Shown: positions 17,406 to 28,300 of the stretch, piece by piece
How the letters are laid out: each line of letters opens with the position of its first letter
Position numbering within the stretch: position 1 is the stretch's first letter
Assembly (NCBI GenBank): GCA_903875225.1
Contig: CAIQVJ010000060.1
Span: forward strand, 1-64,000
Reading direction: 5' to 3'
Length of the DNA stretch: 64,000 nucleotides
From: an uncultured Pseudomonadota bacterium
Lineage (GTDB): Bacteria; Myxococcota_A; UBA796; SXON01
Made by a program: the position numbers and the translations under genes
The notes under the pieces: generated by a model
What the model saw: the letters and a program-made list of their open reading frames with translations, nothing else
Databases searched by the model: none
Told to the model about the DNA's origin: nothing

Positions 17406-18401
17406 ATGGCCCTCCCTCGCGCGTTCTCCGGCGTCCAACCCACAGGTCGCCTGCACCTCGGCAACTACCTCGGCGCCATCCGGCCCTGGGTGCAGCACCA
17501 GCACGCCCGCGAGAACGTGTTCTGCGTGGTCGACCTCCACGCTCTGACGATCCCCGAGGTCATCGAACCCGCGAAGCTGCGCGCCAATTGCCGCGGCGTC
17601 GTTGCAGCCTTCCTCGCCAGCGGCATCGATCCCGCCGTGTCGAGCATCTTCATCCAGTCCCACGTGCGCCAGCACAGCGAGCTCTGCTGGGTGCTGAACT
17701 GCGTGACGCCCCTCGGCTGGCTGGACCGGATGACCCAGTTCAAGTCCAAGGCCGAAGGCCGTGAGACGGTCGGAGCGGGGCTGCTGGACTACCCCGTGCT
17801 GCAGGCAGCGGACATCCTCCTCTACGACAGCGACGTGGTCCCCGTGGGCGAGGACCAGAAGCAGCACATCGAGCTTGCCCGGGACGTCGCGACGCGCTTC
17901 AACCACCTGTTCGGCGAGACCCTCAAGGTGCCCGTGCTGTCCGTACCCCCGGCGGGCGCGCGGGTGATGGGACTTGACGAGCCGACGGTGAAGATGTCGA
18001 AGTCGATCGCCGAGATCCGGCCGAACCACGCGATCAGCATCGACCAGGATCTGGGCCGCGCACGCAAGGCCATCATGAAGGCGGTCACCGATGCCGGCTG
18101 CGAGTACGACCCCGAGAAGGCGAGCCCCGGCATCCTCAACCTCATGGGGATCCTCTCGGCGATCGGGGGCGAGCCCGTCGCGGGGATCGCAGCCCGCTAC
18201 GAGGGCCGAGGCTACGGCTATCTGAAGGCCGAGGTGGCAGACGCGGTGGTCGCCGAGCTCACCCCCGTCCAGGCCGAATACCAACGGCTGATCTCCAACC
18301 CCGACTACCTCGACGGGATCCTCGACGGCTCGACCGCAAAGGCGCGGGCCATCGCCGAGGGCGTCATGGCGAGGGTGCGCGACGCGGTCGGGATCGGGTG
18401 A
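17406..18401 (+). CDS. trpS: Tryptophanyl-tRNA synthetase
   Basis: 331 residues, the normal length for the bacterial class I enzyme that charges tRNA-Trp. The HIGH-like motif is within PTGRLHLGNYLGAI (12-25) and the KMSKS loop is at 196-200. GEDQKQHIELARDVATRFN is the usual helix next to the active site. ATG 17406 is chosen because PRAFSGVQPTG immediately follows. The upstream 90 bases contain no recognisable T-box leader. Confidence 0.97.
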   Translation: MALPRAFSGVQPTGRLHLGNYLGAIRPWVQHQHARENVFCVVDLHALTIPEVIEPAKLRANCRGVVAAFLASGIDPAVSSIFIQSHVRQHSELCWVLNCVTPLGWLDRMTQFKSKAEGRETVGAGLLDYPVLQAADILLYDSDVVPVGEDQKQHIELARDVATRFNHLFGETLKVPVLSVPPAGARVMGLDEPTVKMSKSIAEIRPNHAISIDQDLGRARKAIMKAVTDAGCEYDPEKASPGILNLMGILSAIGGEPVAGIAARYEGRGYGYLKAEVADAVVAELTPVQAEYQRLISNPDYLDGILDGSTAKARAIAEGVMARVRDAVGIG

Positions 18402-18402
18402 T

Positions 18403-19194
18403 TCAGGGAGCTGCCTTCGGCAGCCCCAACACGTAGCAGGCGCCCCCGGGGTACCCCTTCTTGCGGGTGACCCCGATCTCCCACATGTAGTCCGGGGCAA
18501 CGAGATCCCCCGTGAGCTCCCGGAGGTCGTCGGGCGTGTAGGTGCGGGCGTTCGAGGCGGTCCCATCCCATGCGATCAACGGCGGCAGCACGGGCACCAG
18601 ATAGGTCAGCGCGAGTTGCCCGAAGGACAACGGGCGGACGAACAGGGTGACGACATAGGTCATCAGGAACCCGAAGGGCAGAGGCAGCCACCAAAGGAAG
18701 CCGGGACCTGCGTTGTCGCTGATCTCGAAGACGCAGAGCGCACGACGGCTCACGAATGCGTCGTTCAGGATCCGGCGTGCGACATCGACGGGCATGTGGT
18801 GAAAACTGCCGATCATGGTCCGCAACCCGACGAGATCGCCGGGCACGGCGCCCGCATCCACGGGCTCCTCCCGGTACGCCACCGGGCCATTCCCGGCGTT
18901 GATCGACGCCATCGCCGACCGGTTCGGAAACTTGTCGGTCAGCGTCACGCGGGTGAGCAGCCCCGTCGCGAGCAGACGGTGGGCCACCGCGGGCAAGGGT
19001 CCGCCGGCCCCCGAGCACAGGTCCACGATCGCGTCGGCGTGGGACTCCCGAAGCGCACGGTCCAGGAGGGGGAACAGCAGATCTTCCGTTCCGAGCAGCC
19101 TGTGGAACGCGATCAGGTAGTTCGTCATGTGCTGCCGAAGCAGATCCGGGAACCAGGGCTGGTCCTCGAACTCGAACAATTGCCTCCGCTTCAC
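18403..19194 (-). CDS. Class I SAM-dependent methyltransferase
   Basis: 263 residues. Motif I AIVDLCSGAGGPLPAV (about 52-67) with the acidic residue of motif II in VTLTDKFPN. A hydrophobic stretch (GFLWWLPLPFGFLMTYVVTLF, about 165-195) suggests membrane association or a lipid substrate. GTG start overlaps the thioesterase stop by four bases (GTGA), so the two are translationally coupled. Being divergent from the FAAL/PKS genes, it may tailor or regulate the same lipid pathway. Its stop lies one base from that of trpS. Confidence 0.78.
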   Translation of the reverse strand: MKRRQLFEFEDQPWFPDLLRQHMTNYLIAFHRLLGTEDLLFPLLDRALRESHADAIVDLCSGAGGPLPAVAHRLLATGLLTRVTLTDKFPNRSAMASINAGNGPVAYREEPVDAGAVPGDLVGLRTMIGSFHHMPVDVARRILNDAFVSRRALCVFEISDNAGPGFLWWLPLPFGFLMTYVVTLFVRPLSFGQLALTYLVPVLPPLIAWDGTASNARTYTPDDLRELTGDLVAPDYMWEIGVTRKKGYPGGACYVLGLPKAAP

Positions 19195-19649
19195 GGCGCC
19201 GGCTCCTCTCCCGTGGACGCACGCGTGGTTTCGGGGGGCGGGAGGAGCGCCACGAACTCCGGGGGCAGGGTGGTCGCGCTCCGGGTGTCGAGGTTCATCA
19301 TCACGAAGGTGAGCTCCGCGTCGCAAACGAGCTCATCCTTGCCCTCGGACGTCTTCCGCCAGATCTCCTGCCGGATCCGTCCGATATCGCGACGTGCCGA
19401 CAGCGGTGCTGCGGTGACCCGCAGCTTGTCGCCGTGCCGGCACTCGCGCCGGAACTGGATCTGGACCCGCAGGATCGCTGGCGCGATGCGCGCGTGCTGG
19501 ATCATCTCGGGGATGGGGAACCCGTAGTGCTCGGCCCAGCTGAACCGGCACCACTCCATGAACTCCAGATAGCAGGTGTGATTGACATGCCCAAACATGT
19601 CCACGTGGGATGATTGGACCGTTACCTCGATGCCGGTGAATGCGCTCAT
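19191..19649 (-). CDS. Hotdog-fold acyl-CoA/ACP thioesterase
   Basis: 152 residues. The 4HBT signature DMFGHVNHTCYLEFME has the catalytic Asp, GH and N (the usual D-x-x-GHVNN-x-x-Y). It hydrolyses acyl thioesters. ATG 19649 (MSAFTGIEVTV) is chosen because it places the conserved Asp near residue 16. Upstream lie palindromic operator-like repeats only 8 bases from the start. It is divergent from the FAAL and could serve as an editing or release enzyme for that locus. Confidence 0.85.
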   Translation of the reverse strand: MSAFTGIEVTVQSSHVDMFGHVNHTCYLEFMEWCRFSWAEHYGFPIPEMIQHARIAPAILRVQIQFRRECRHGDKLRVTAAPLSARRDIGRIRQEIWRKTSEGKDELVCDAELTFVMMNLDTRSATTLPPEFVALLPPPETTRASTGEEPAP

Positions 19650-19656
19650 GGCCCGT

Positions 19657-19744
19657 GCGTAACGCATTACGCGGTCACCCACCGCAGTCCGGAAAATCGC
19701 CCTGGTGCGTAACAGAGTACGCACTGATGTGTGACATTCTACGC
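19657..19744. promoter_or_regulatory. Three operator-like inverted repeats, GCGTAA/TTACGC type
   Basis: Site 1 (19657-19672) is GCGTAACGCATTACGC, with arms GCGTAA and TTACGC. Site 2 (19705-19724) is GTGCGTAACAGAGTACGCAC, with seven-base arms. Site 3 (19729-19744) is a half-match, GTGTGACATTCTACGC, followed, like site 1, by GGTC. The arrangement suggests a dimeric repressor such as TetR-type controlling the thioesterase/methyltransferase pair and perhaps the divergent lipid genes. No such regulator is encoded in the window. Confidence 0.65.
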
Positions 19745-19779
19745 GGTCGCCAAGACTGAAGTCTCATTCATGCAATGGA

Positions 19780-19793
19780 ACTGACCGGTCAGT
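19780..19793. promoter_or_regulatory. Perfect 14-bp palindrome ACTGACCGGTCAGT with flanking copies
   Basis: ACTGACCGGTCAGT is a perfect palindrome, a form typical of TetR-family operators. Related half-sites follow at once (CAGTCGG and CCGACTG, 19790-19818). It lies 131 bases upstream of the FAAL start, and its sequence is different from the GCGTAA sites, so a second regulator is likely. Confidence 0.6.
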
Positions 19794-19923
19794 CGGTCCC
19801 GCAAAACTGACCCGACTGACTAAAGATTAGTGTAAATCGGCACTTGGCCAGACCGGACACCTGTGCTACCTGTGGACATCCCGGTGCGGCACCCGTCGTG
19901 TCTGCCCCAAACAGGAGCCGTCG

Positions 19924-21786
19924 ATGTCGCAGGTTTCCAACTCTTTCGATCCCACTTTCGACCCCTCGTACTGCCCCGCCACGATCGTCGAGGCCCTCAA
20001 GCGCAACGCGGTCTACGAGCAGTATGGCTATACGTTCCTCGACAATGCGCTCAAGCCCACGCGCTACAGCTACAAGCAACTGTGGGCAGCCTCGGAGGCG
20101 CGTGCGCGGCTCCTGATGGCGCGTGGCTATCAGCGCGGCGAACGGGTCGCGATGGTGCTCGCGAGCCCTGAGGACTTCACGGTCACCTTCTACGCCTGCC
20201 TCATCGCCGGCCTCGTCCCCGTTCCGATGTTCCCGCCGCTCTCCTTCGGCAAGCTCGACTCCTGGGCCGACAGCGCCGTGGGCATCATGCAGGTGGCCGG
20301 TGCGAGCCTGCTCCTCACCGACAAGCAGCTCTCCAACGTGCTCTGGCAGGTCATGCCGAAGGTCAAGACCCTCCGCGACCTGCTCACCGTCGACAAGCTC
20401 GACGACGTCGCGCCGAGCACTGCATCACTCCCCGTGATCACGGCCAACGACCTGGCCTTCCTGCAGTTCACCTCGGGCTCCACGTCGGCACCCAAGGGCG
20501 TCATGGTCACGCAGGCGTCGCTCATGGCGAACTGCTTCGCCATCTCGTCCGAGGGCATGAGCTTGCGTCCCGGCCAGGACGTCGGCGTCTCCTGGCTCCC
20601 GCTCTACCACGACATGGGTCTCATCGGCTTTGTCATCACCCCGCTGATCGCGGCGGTGGACATCGTCTTCATCCCCACGATGGCGTTCGTGAAGCGACCC
20701 AACGTGTGGATGCAGGTGATGCACGACTACAAGGCGACGCTCTCGTTCGGGCCGAACTTCGCCTACGCGCTGGCCGGAAAGCGCGCCAGCCAGAAGGAGA
20801 TCGCGACCTGGGACCTGTCCCGCGTCCGGATGCTGGGCTGCGGCGCGGAGCCGATCAACGCGCAGGTCATGGCCGAGTTCGTCGAGGCCCTCGCTCCGTG
20901 TGGACTTCCCAGCGGCGCCATCATGCCCGCGTACGGCATGGCAGAAGCCACCCTCGCCATGAGCTTCCGCAAGCCCCTCACCGAGCTCAAGGTCCTGAAC
21001 GTGGACGCCGACGCGTTCCGCGCCGAGGGGGCGGTCACCGCCCCGAAGGATGATGCCGTCGTGCTCTCCTTCGTGAGCTGCGGCAAGGCGTTCGCACAGC
21101 ATGCCCTGGGCATCATCGACACGGATGGCGTGCTGCTCGGCGAGGGGCGAGAGGGCGAGATCGTGTTCCGCGGACCGTCCGTCACCGCTGGCTACTACAA
21201 GAACCCCGACGCCACGGCGTCGTGCTTCCGGGATGGTTGGCTGCGCACGGGTGACCTCGGCTTCCTGCAGGACGGCGAGGTCTACATCACCGGCCGCTGC
21301 AAGGATCTCATCATCCTCAACGGCCGCAACCACCACCCCCAGACGATCGAATGGGTCGTCGCCGAGCTCGACGGCGTGCGGCGCGGCAACGTGGTGGCGT
21401 TCTCGCGCCCCGGCCGGGCGAGCGAGGAGCTCGTGGTCGTCTGCGAGGTGAAGACCGATGCGGCCGATGTCGTAGAGCGCGTCACGCGCGCGGTCGCCGA
21501 CCAGCTCTCGCTCAAGGTGAGCGAGGTGGTGACGCTCCGGGCAGGCCAACTGCCCAAGACCAGCTCCGGAAAGCTGCAACGCCGCAAGACGCGCGAGATG
21601 TTCCTCTCCGGCGAGCTCGCCACCCAGGGCGACCGCACCCTCGGGAGCAGCGGGGAGAAGCTCACCGTTGCCCGGCACGTCGCGCGAGGCATCATCGGAC
21701 GCGTCTCCCACAGCCTGTTCGGCAACCGCACCCCGAGCGCCCCTGCCGCGACGGAAATGCGCGACGGCGCGCTCAGCGCCAAGTAA
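19924..21786 (+). CDS. Fatty-acyl-AMP ligase (FAAL)
   Basis: 620 residues. Adenylate-forming enzyme of the FAAL branch: LQFTSGSTSAPKGVM (about 179-193), LPLYHDMGLIG (about 225-235), the YGMAEATLA loop and GWLRTGDLGFL near 440. The C-terminal lysine region PKTSSGKLQRRKTR is present. FAALs activate free fatty acid as acyl-AMP and pass it to an ACP without CoA. The next genes are a free ACP and a multidomain synthase, the expected acceptors. A 40-residue tail after 575 is unusual. GGAG lies six bases before the ATG. Confidence 0.92.
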   Translation: MSQVSNSFDPTFDPSYCPATIVEALKRNAVYEQYGYTFLDNALKPTRYSYKQLWAASEARARLLMARGYQRGERVAMVLASPEDFTVTFYACLIAGLVPVPMFPPLSFGKLDSWADSAVGIMQVAGASLLLTDKQLSNVLWQVMPKVKTLRDLLTVDKLDDVAPSTASLPVITANDLAFLQFTSGSTSAPKGVMVTQASLMANCFAISSEGMSLRPGQDVGVSWLPLYHDMGLIGFVITPLIAAVDIVFIPTMAFVKRPNVWMQVMHDYKATLSFGPNFAYALAGKRASQKEIATWDLSRVRMLGCGAEPINAQVMAEFVEALAPCGLPSGAIMPAYGMAEATLAMSFRKPLTELKVLNVDADAFRAEGAVTAPKDDAVVLSFVSCGKAFAQHALGIIDTDGVLLGEGREGEIVFRGPSVTAGYYKNPDATASCFRDGWLRTGDLGFLQDGEVYITGRCKDLIILNGRNHHPQTIEWVVAELDGVRRGNVVAFSRPGRASEELVVVCEVKTDAADVVERVTRAVADQLSLKVSEVVTLRAGQLPKTSSGKLQRRKTREMFLSGELATQGDRTLGSSGEKLTVARHVARGIIGRVSHSLFGNRTPSAPAATEMRDGALSAK

Positions 21787-21823
21787 TCCGGGCAGATCGC
21801 TCCCCCCGCGCCCGGTCCAGATG

Positions 21824-21930
21824 GGAGCGTGGAACGCCGATTTGCCACACGGCAACGCACTTCGACCACCGCCCCGCCGGGCGATGAGTACCGTCAGTTC
21901 GGGTTAGCGGCGGCCTGACCCCCACGCTCC
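21824..21930 (+). promoter_or_regulatory. Long inverted repeat between FAAL and ACP genes
   Basis: GGAGCGTGG (21824-21832) is complementary to CCACGCTCC (21922-21930) and would close a stem over about 90 bases. Within the loop TTGCCACACGGCAA (21842-21855) forms a small hairpin. This 174-base intergenic gap contains no open frame of note. It could be a structured leader that sets the higher ACP expression or an internal processing site. Confidence 0.4.
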
Positions 21931-21960
21931 AACGGCGCCAGCCCACGAAAAGGACATGAA

Positions 21961-22203
21961 ATGCAAGCTATCGACCTCATCAAAGCCGCCATCCTCGAAG
22001 TGGACCCCTCCAAGGCCTCGAAGCTCGCGACCGTGAAGCCCACCCAGGAGATCCGGGAGCTCGGGATGGACTCCGTTGCGACCATGGAGATGGTGGGGTA
22101 CCTCGAGGAGGAGCTGCAGGTGCAGTTCAGCGACGAGGTGATGGTCCGCATCAACACGTTCGGCGACCTCATCGCGCTCGTAGAAAAGTCCCGCCCGGGC
22201 TAG
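21961..22203 (+). CDS. Acyl carrier protein
   Basis: 80 residues, acidic, with the phosphopantetheine attachment Ser in LGMDSVATMEMV (Ser38). Helices and length are normal for a discrete ACP. It sits between the FAAL and the synthase, so it is the likely acceptor of the FAAL acyl-adenylate and donor of the starter chain. AAGGACATGA includes a ribosome site (AAGGA) close to the ATG. Confidence 0.93.
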   Translation: MQAIDLIKAAILEVDPSKASKLATVKPTQEIRELGMDSVATMEMVGYLEEELQVQFSDEVMVRINTFGDLIALVEKSRPG

Positions 22204-22301
22204 CCCGCCCCCTCGGCGCACGCGCCCGGCACCCAGCCCCTTTGGGGGCACATCACCCGCCAGCGGGCTGCGCAGCGCTCCCGCGGCGAGGAGCACACCG
22301 C

Positions 22302-25300
22302 ATGAAACCCTCCCGTCCCATCGCGATTATCGGCATGGCGTGCCGCTTTCCCGACGCGCCCAACCTGTCCCGATACTGGCAATTGCTCCGGGAAGGGCGC
22401 CACGCCTTCAAGCAGCCCCCGCGTGACCGCTGGGACCATGCGGCGTTCTACTCGGAGAACCACCGCGCGTCGGACCGGTACTACGCGCCAAATGGCGCGT
22501 TCATCGATGGGATACGGCAATTCGCGGCGCTCGAGTTCGGCATCCCGCCGCGCCGGATCGAGGTCATGGACCCGCAGCAGCGCATCACGCTGGAGGCGGC
22601 CTGGAACGCCGTGCTCGACGCGGGGTACGGCCCGAGCGCCGACGCCCGGGCCGTGGCGGGCGCAAAGCCCCTGCGCACGCTCGACAAGCGCCGGATCGGC
22701 ACCTTCGTCGGGGTGACCGGCACCGAATACCGGACGCTCCTGGTCTCCCGAGCGGTTGCGGGGCTGATGGCCGCAGGAGAGCTGGGCACCGGCACCCAGG
22801 ACCCCGCGGTGCTCAACGCGATCGCCCAGACCGTGAACCGCGTCGTGCCGACGCGCGCGTTCTCGGCGGCCGGGCTGCTGGCCAACATGGTGGCGGCCTG
22901 CGTGGCGCAGGAACTGGATTTCGGCGGGCCGGCCTACACGCTCGATGCCGCCTGCGCGAGCGCGATGGTGGCGCTCCACGACGCCTGCACCTGGCTGCGT
23001 GACGGACAGATCGACGCCGCCGTGGCCGGTGGCGTGTACCTGAACCTCTCGCCCGAGAACCTGATCGCGTTCTCCCGGATCGGGGCCATCAGCGCATCGG
23101 GTGTGTGCCGCCCGTTCGACGCGCGGGCCGACGGCTTCGTGCAGGGTGAGGGCGTGGGCATGGTGATGCTCAAGCGCCTGGAGGACGCGATCGGGGACAA
23201 CGACAGGATCTACGCCGTCATCGCAGGTTCGAGCTGCAACAACGACGGGAAGGGCGACGGGCCGATGAGCCCCCGCCCGGACGGCCAGGTCGAGGTGATG
23301 GGCACCGCGTGGGACGACGCCGGCGTGACTGCGGACAGCATCGGCTACATCGAGGCTCACGGCACCGGCACGAACGTCGGGGACCGCACCGAGCTCTCGG
23401 CGCTGCGGAGCGTGCTCAAGGGCCGCACGGTGGGGCCGGTCAACCTCGGCTCCGCGAAGGCCAACATCGGACACACGATGAGCGCCGCCGGTATCGCCGG
23501 GCTCATCAAGGCCACCCTGTCGGTGCACCACCACACTGTGCCGCCGATCGCCAACTGGTCGGAGCCGCACCCCGATCATGGGCTGGACGACGGCGTTTTC
23601 GCCCTCGATCGCACGGCGCGCCCCTGGCACTCCGCCACGCCGCGCCACGCCACGGTGTCCAGCTTCGGCTTCGGCGGCACCAACGGCCACATCGTGCTGC
23701 GCCAGGCCCCCGAGGGTCGTCCCACGCGGCTGTTTCCCGTGCGCGCGATGGCCGAGGCCGCTCCCCGAGCGCTTGGACACGGATCGGACACGTCACAGCC
23801 AGCCGCAGGGAACGAGGGGTTCCCCGCCACGATGCCGCAGCTCGTCGTGGTCAGCGCCGAGACCCCGGCGCTGCTGGTCGCCTACATGCGCGAGCTGGCC
23901 GCGACCCTCGCCGACACCCAGGATCAGCCCGGCGCATTCGCAGCCGCGGTGCACACGCTCAACCTCGCGCGCCGCCGTCGCACGATCCGGTGCGCGGTCG
24001 TCGCCAGCAGCCTCGACCAGCTGTCCACCCGGCTCGGGAACGCCGCGCGGGCGCTCGAGGCGGACCCGACGCTGCACGGAAACGTCGACCGCGACACGGT
24101 CATCGGCACCGGAAACGCCCAGCCCGTGGCCTTCCTGTGCCCGGGGCAGGGCATGCAGAAGGTCGGCCTGCTCCGCGACTGGCTCGTCCTGCCCGAGTTC
24201 GCTGCGACCCTGGCCGAGATGGAGGAGGCCGTGCGCGACATCACCCCGCGCCCGTTGCTCTCCTACCTGTACGGCCCCGACGCAACCGAGGAAGCGCTCA
24301 CCGACACGGCGATCGCCCAGCCGGTGATGTTCACCATCGGCGTCGCTGTCGCCCGCGTGCTGCGCACGCTCGGCGTGGAGCCCGCCGTGGTCCTCGGGCA
24401 CTCGCTCGGCGAGTTCACGGCGGCCGCGCTCTCCGGGGGTGCAGACGTCGTGGACACACTCCGGTTCGTGGCCCGGCGCGGTGCAGCGATGAGCGCGTTG
24501 GCGGGCGACCACGGGGCCATGGCCGCCGTGATGGCCGCCGCCGAGGAGATCACCCCCCACCTTCCGCCCGACGTGGTGATCGCGAACCGCAATCACCCCC
24601 GCCAGCACGTGATCTCCGGCCCCACGCCGGGCGTTGAGGCCGCTGTCGCCACCCTCACGGCCGCCGACATCAAGGCCCGCCGCATCCCGGTCTCGCACGC
24701 CTTCCATTCACCGATGCTGGAGAGCGTGCAGCGGGACGTCGATTCCGGGCTCGACGACGTCGCTTTCCACGCTCCTACGATCCGCATGGCGAGCTGCATC
24801 GCCGAGCGGCCCGCCACCGACGCGAGCGCTGTGCGCGCCATCTTCCGCAAGCATGCCGTGAGCCCCGTCGAGTACGTACGCGGCCTCGGTCAGTGCGACG
24901 GCGCGCGGATCTTCGTGCAGCTCAGCGGTGGCGCCACGCTCACTGCGTTCGCCCGCGGCGTGCTCAGCCACGGCGAGAGCATCGTGTCTGTCGCGGCGGA
25001 GATGCCCGCGACGCACCCGGGCGACACCGACAACGGCCTCGGGCTGGTCCGGGTGCTCGCGCTGTGCGCGGCGCACGGCCATGGCGTCGACCTCTCGGCG
25101 TTTGGCCAGGGCCTCGCGATGCTGCCCCCCGTGCCGCTGCTCACCCAGGAGTACTGGGGCGTGCAGACGCAGGCGCACCTCGTGCAGCTGGCCGGAAGCT
25201 CGGGCGCACAGGTTGCGGTCGCGCCCGTATCCGCACCGGTCGGTGATCTCCCGCCCACCGATGACGACGTCCGCGCCCGCGTGTTGCGTGTCGTCGCCAA

Positions 25301-28300
25301 GGTCTCGGCGTTCCCCGCCGATGCGCTCAAGTCCGACCAGCGGCTCCTGGACGATCTCGGCTTCGACTCCTTGATGGTCGCCGAGCTCGCGCAGAAGCTG
25401 ACCGAGGACTTTCCCGGGTTCGGCGGCATTCCGCGGGCGTTGTTCGCGAAGAACCCCACGGTGCAGGACCTGGTCTCCCACGTGGAACGCTCCACCGGCG
25501 AGCAGGAGATCGCGCTCTCGGACCCGTCCCGCCCGATGCAGCTGTTCGGTATCCACGCCGTCCCGGCCCCCCCGACGGGCCGGCAGGTCGCCTCCGCGCG
25601 CGTGCTCGACCAGCCCGCCATCTCCGATCTACGCTCGTTGAAGCCATGTAGTTTCGTCGCGCGCGTGACCGGCGAATCGGCCGGAACGCTCGCCACCATC
25701 GGGTTCGTGAAGGCGCTCGCGCGGGAATGGCCCCAGCACAAGGTGCAGGCGGTTCACGGCTCGATGGCCGACGCAGAGCGTGAGGCCTGCCTCGCCGAGC
25801 GGGATCCCGAGGTGCTCTACGATCAAGGCGAGCGGCGCGTCCCCGCGCTGTCCCCGCAGTCTGTGCCGCCGACCGAGCCTGGCGCCCTGCGTGGCGAGCG
25901 CGTGCTGCTCACCGGCGGGACGGGCTGGCTCGGCCGGGTGCTGGCCCGCGCGCTCCTCGCCGCGGGTGCGGACGAGGTGATCCTGCTCGGCTCCCGGCCC
26001 GACGCGGGTGAGGCGCTCGCCGAGCTGGGCGCCCGCGCGCGCTACGTGCAGGCCGACCTCACGACCGAGCCCGGTCTCGCGGTTGTAAAAAATCTCCACC
26101 CGACCCGACTCGTCCACGCAGCTGGAACGCTCGCGGACGGCCTGATGGGGACGGTGGAGCCCGCGATCGCTGCCCGCGCCTGGGCGGTGAAGGTCGACGC
26201 GCTGCGAAATCTGCTACGCGCCTTGCCCGGATTGCGACGGGTGACGGCGATCGGGAGCTACGCCAGCTTCTTTGGAAACGCGTACCAGACCGAGTACGCC
26301 GCTGCCAATGCGGCCATGTCCGCCGTCATCCGGGAAAGCGGCGTTGCAGGCGGGGTCCAGATCTGGGGTCCGTGGGACGGGAGCGACATGGTCGCGACCA
26401 TCCCGCAGGCCATGAAGCGGGAGATGCGGGAGAGCGGCGTGTGGTTCGTGGACCGCGACCGCGGCGCCGAGGCGTTCCTTGCGGCATTGAACGCCGAAGG
26501 CGACGTTGTCATGGGTCTCGACCTGCCCGAGCAGCAACGTGTCGTGGAGGTGAGCGAGCAGCTCACGCCGGACATGCCCTGGCTCGCCGACCACGCGCTC
26601 TACGGCAAGCCCACGGTCCCGATGGCCGTGATCGCGGATGAGGCCGTCGGGCTCGGCTCCGCGCTCCTGGGCCCGAGCGAGGTCGTCGACCTCACGCTGT
26701 TCGACGGTGTCACGGTGGACAAGCCTGTCACCGTGCGGCACCGGGTCGAGGGGTCCACCTACACGGTGCTCGTGGGCAACCGCACCGCCTGGAAGGCAAC
26801 GCTGCGCCCCGCGGCAGCGACCCCGGAGGCGCCAACGCCGGCGGCCGCCGGGGAGTCCCCGTCGGCCTGGGACATCGCGACGTTCTACCGCGACCACACC
26901 TTCCACGGCCCGCTGCTGCAGGGGATCTGCTCCATCGACGGCATCGGCGAGAGCCACGTCCGCGGCCGCGTGCGCATCGGCAATGCCGCGAGCTGGAAGC
27001 TGGCATGGACGTTCTCCCCGCTCGCCGTCGACTCCGCATTCCAGCTCGCGGCCGTCTGGGCCGTGCAGAAGAAGGGACGCGCCGGGTTTCCGGTGCGCGT
27101 CGCCCGCTGGACACAGCGTCCGATCACCCAGGTGGTCTCGGCCGACGGCACGCTCGGAGTCATCGGGGTGTTCCGCGACGCAGAGGCGGACAGGTTCCGC
27201 GGCGACGTCTGGCTCCTCGACGACAACGGTGCCGTCGTCGGGTATGGCGAGGGCGTCGAGGCCGAGCTGCGGCAGGTGGAAGCCGCGGTACCCGAAGCCC
27301 CGCCGGTCCCCGAGAAGTTCTGGAACTTCGGGAAGTTCCCGGAGTACGAGGATCTCGACCAGCGCCTGCAGGCCGCGCTGATGCTGGGCATCGACAACCC
27401 CTACTTCAAGACCATCGAGGGCTGCGCCCGCGACACAGTGGTCATCGGCGGGCGCGAGCTCATCCACTTCTCCGGGTACAACTACCTCGGGTTCTCAGGC
27501 CACCCGTACGTCGAGAAACGCGTAGGTGAGGCCGTGCATCGCTACGGCACGAGCGTGAGCGCTTCGCGAGTGGCGAGCGGCGAGCGGCCGATCCACGCCG
27601 AGCTCGAGGCCCGCCTCGCCCGGGCGCTGGACGTCGAGGCGGCACTGGTCTTCACCGCCGGGCACGCCACCAACGTCACGACCATAGGCCACCTTTTCGG
27701 CGCGAAGGACCTCATCCTTCACGACGAGCTGATCCACGACTCGGTGTTCCAGGGCATGAAGCTCTCGGGAGCCACGCGCAGGCCGTTCCCGCATGACGAC
27801 AGCGTCGCGCTGGGCCGGATGCTGGCACAGCTTCGCCCCCACTACGAAAAGGTCTGCATCATCGTCGAGGGCGTGTACTCGATGGACGGCGACGTCTGTG
27901 ATCTTCCGGCGTACGTCGCACTCAAGAAGCAGCACAAGGCCTTCCTGATGGTTGACGAGGCCCACAGTTTCGGCGTGGTCGGCAAGCACGGCCTGGGTGT
28001 GCGTGAGCACTTCGGCCTGCCGGGCGGAGACGTCGACATCTGGATGGGGACCTTGTCGAAGACCCTGTCCTCCTGCGGCGGCTACATCGCCGGCTCCGGG
28101 GTGCTGATCCAGCTGCTGAAGTACACGGCGCCAGGCTTCATCTTCTCGGCGGGCCTGACCCCTGCCAACACTGCGGCCGCGATCGCTGCGCTGGAGCTGA
28201 TGGAGCAGGAGCCCCACACCGTCACGAAACTGCAGCAGAACGCCGCGTACTTCTACGCCGAGTGCCAGAAGCACGGACTCGACAACGGGCCAGCCGCTGG

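Noticed and set aside
19650..19724. Longer thioesterase N-terminus starting inside the operator region
   Set aside because: It would translate through palindromic sites and shift the hotdog motif away from its normal position.
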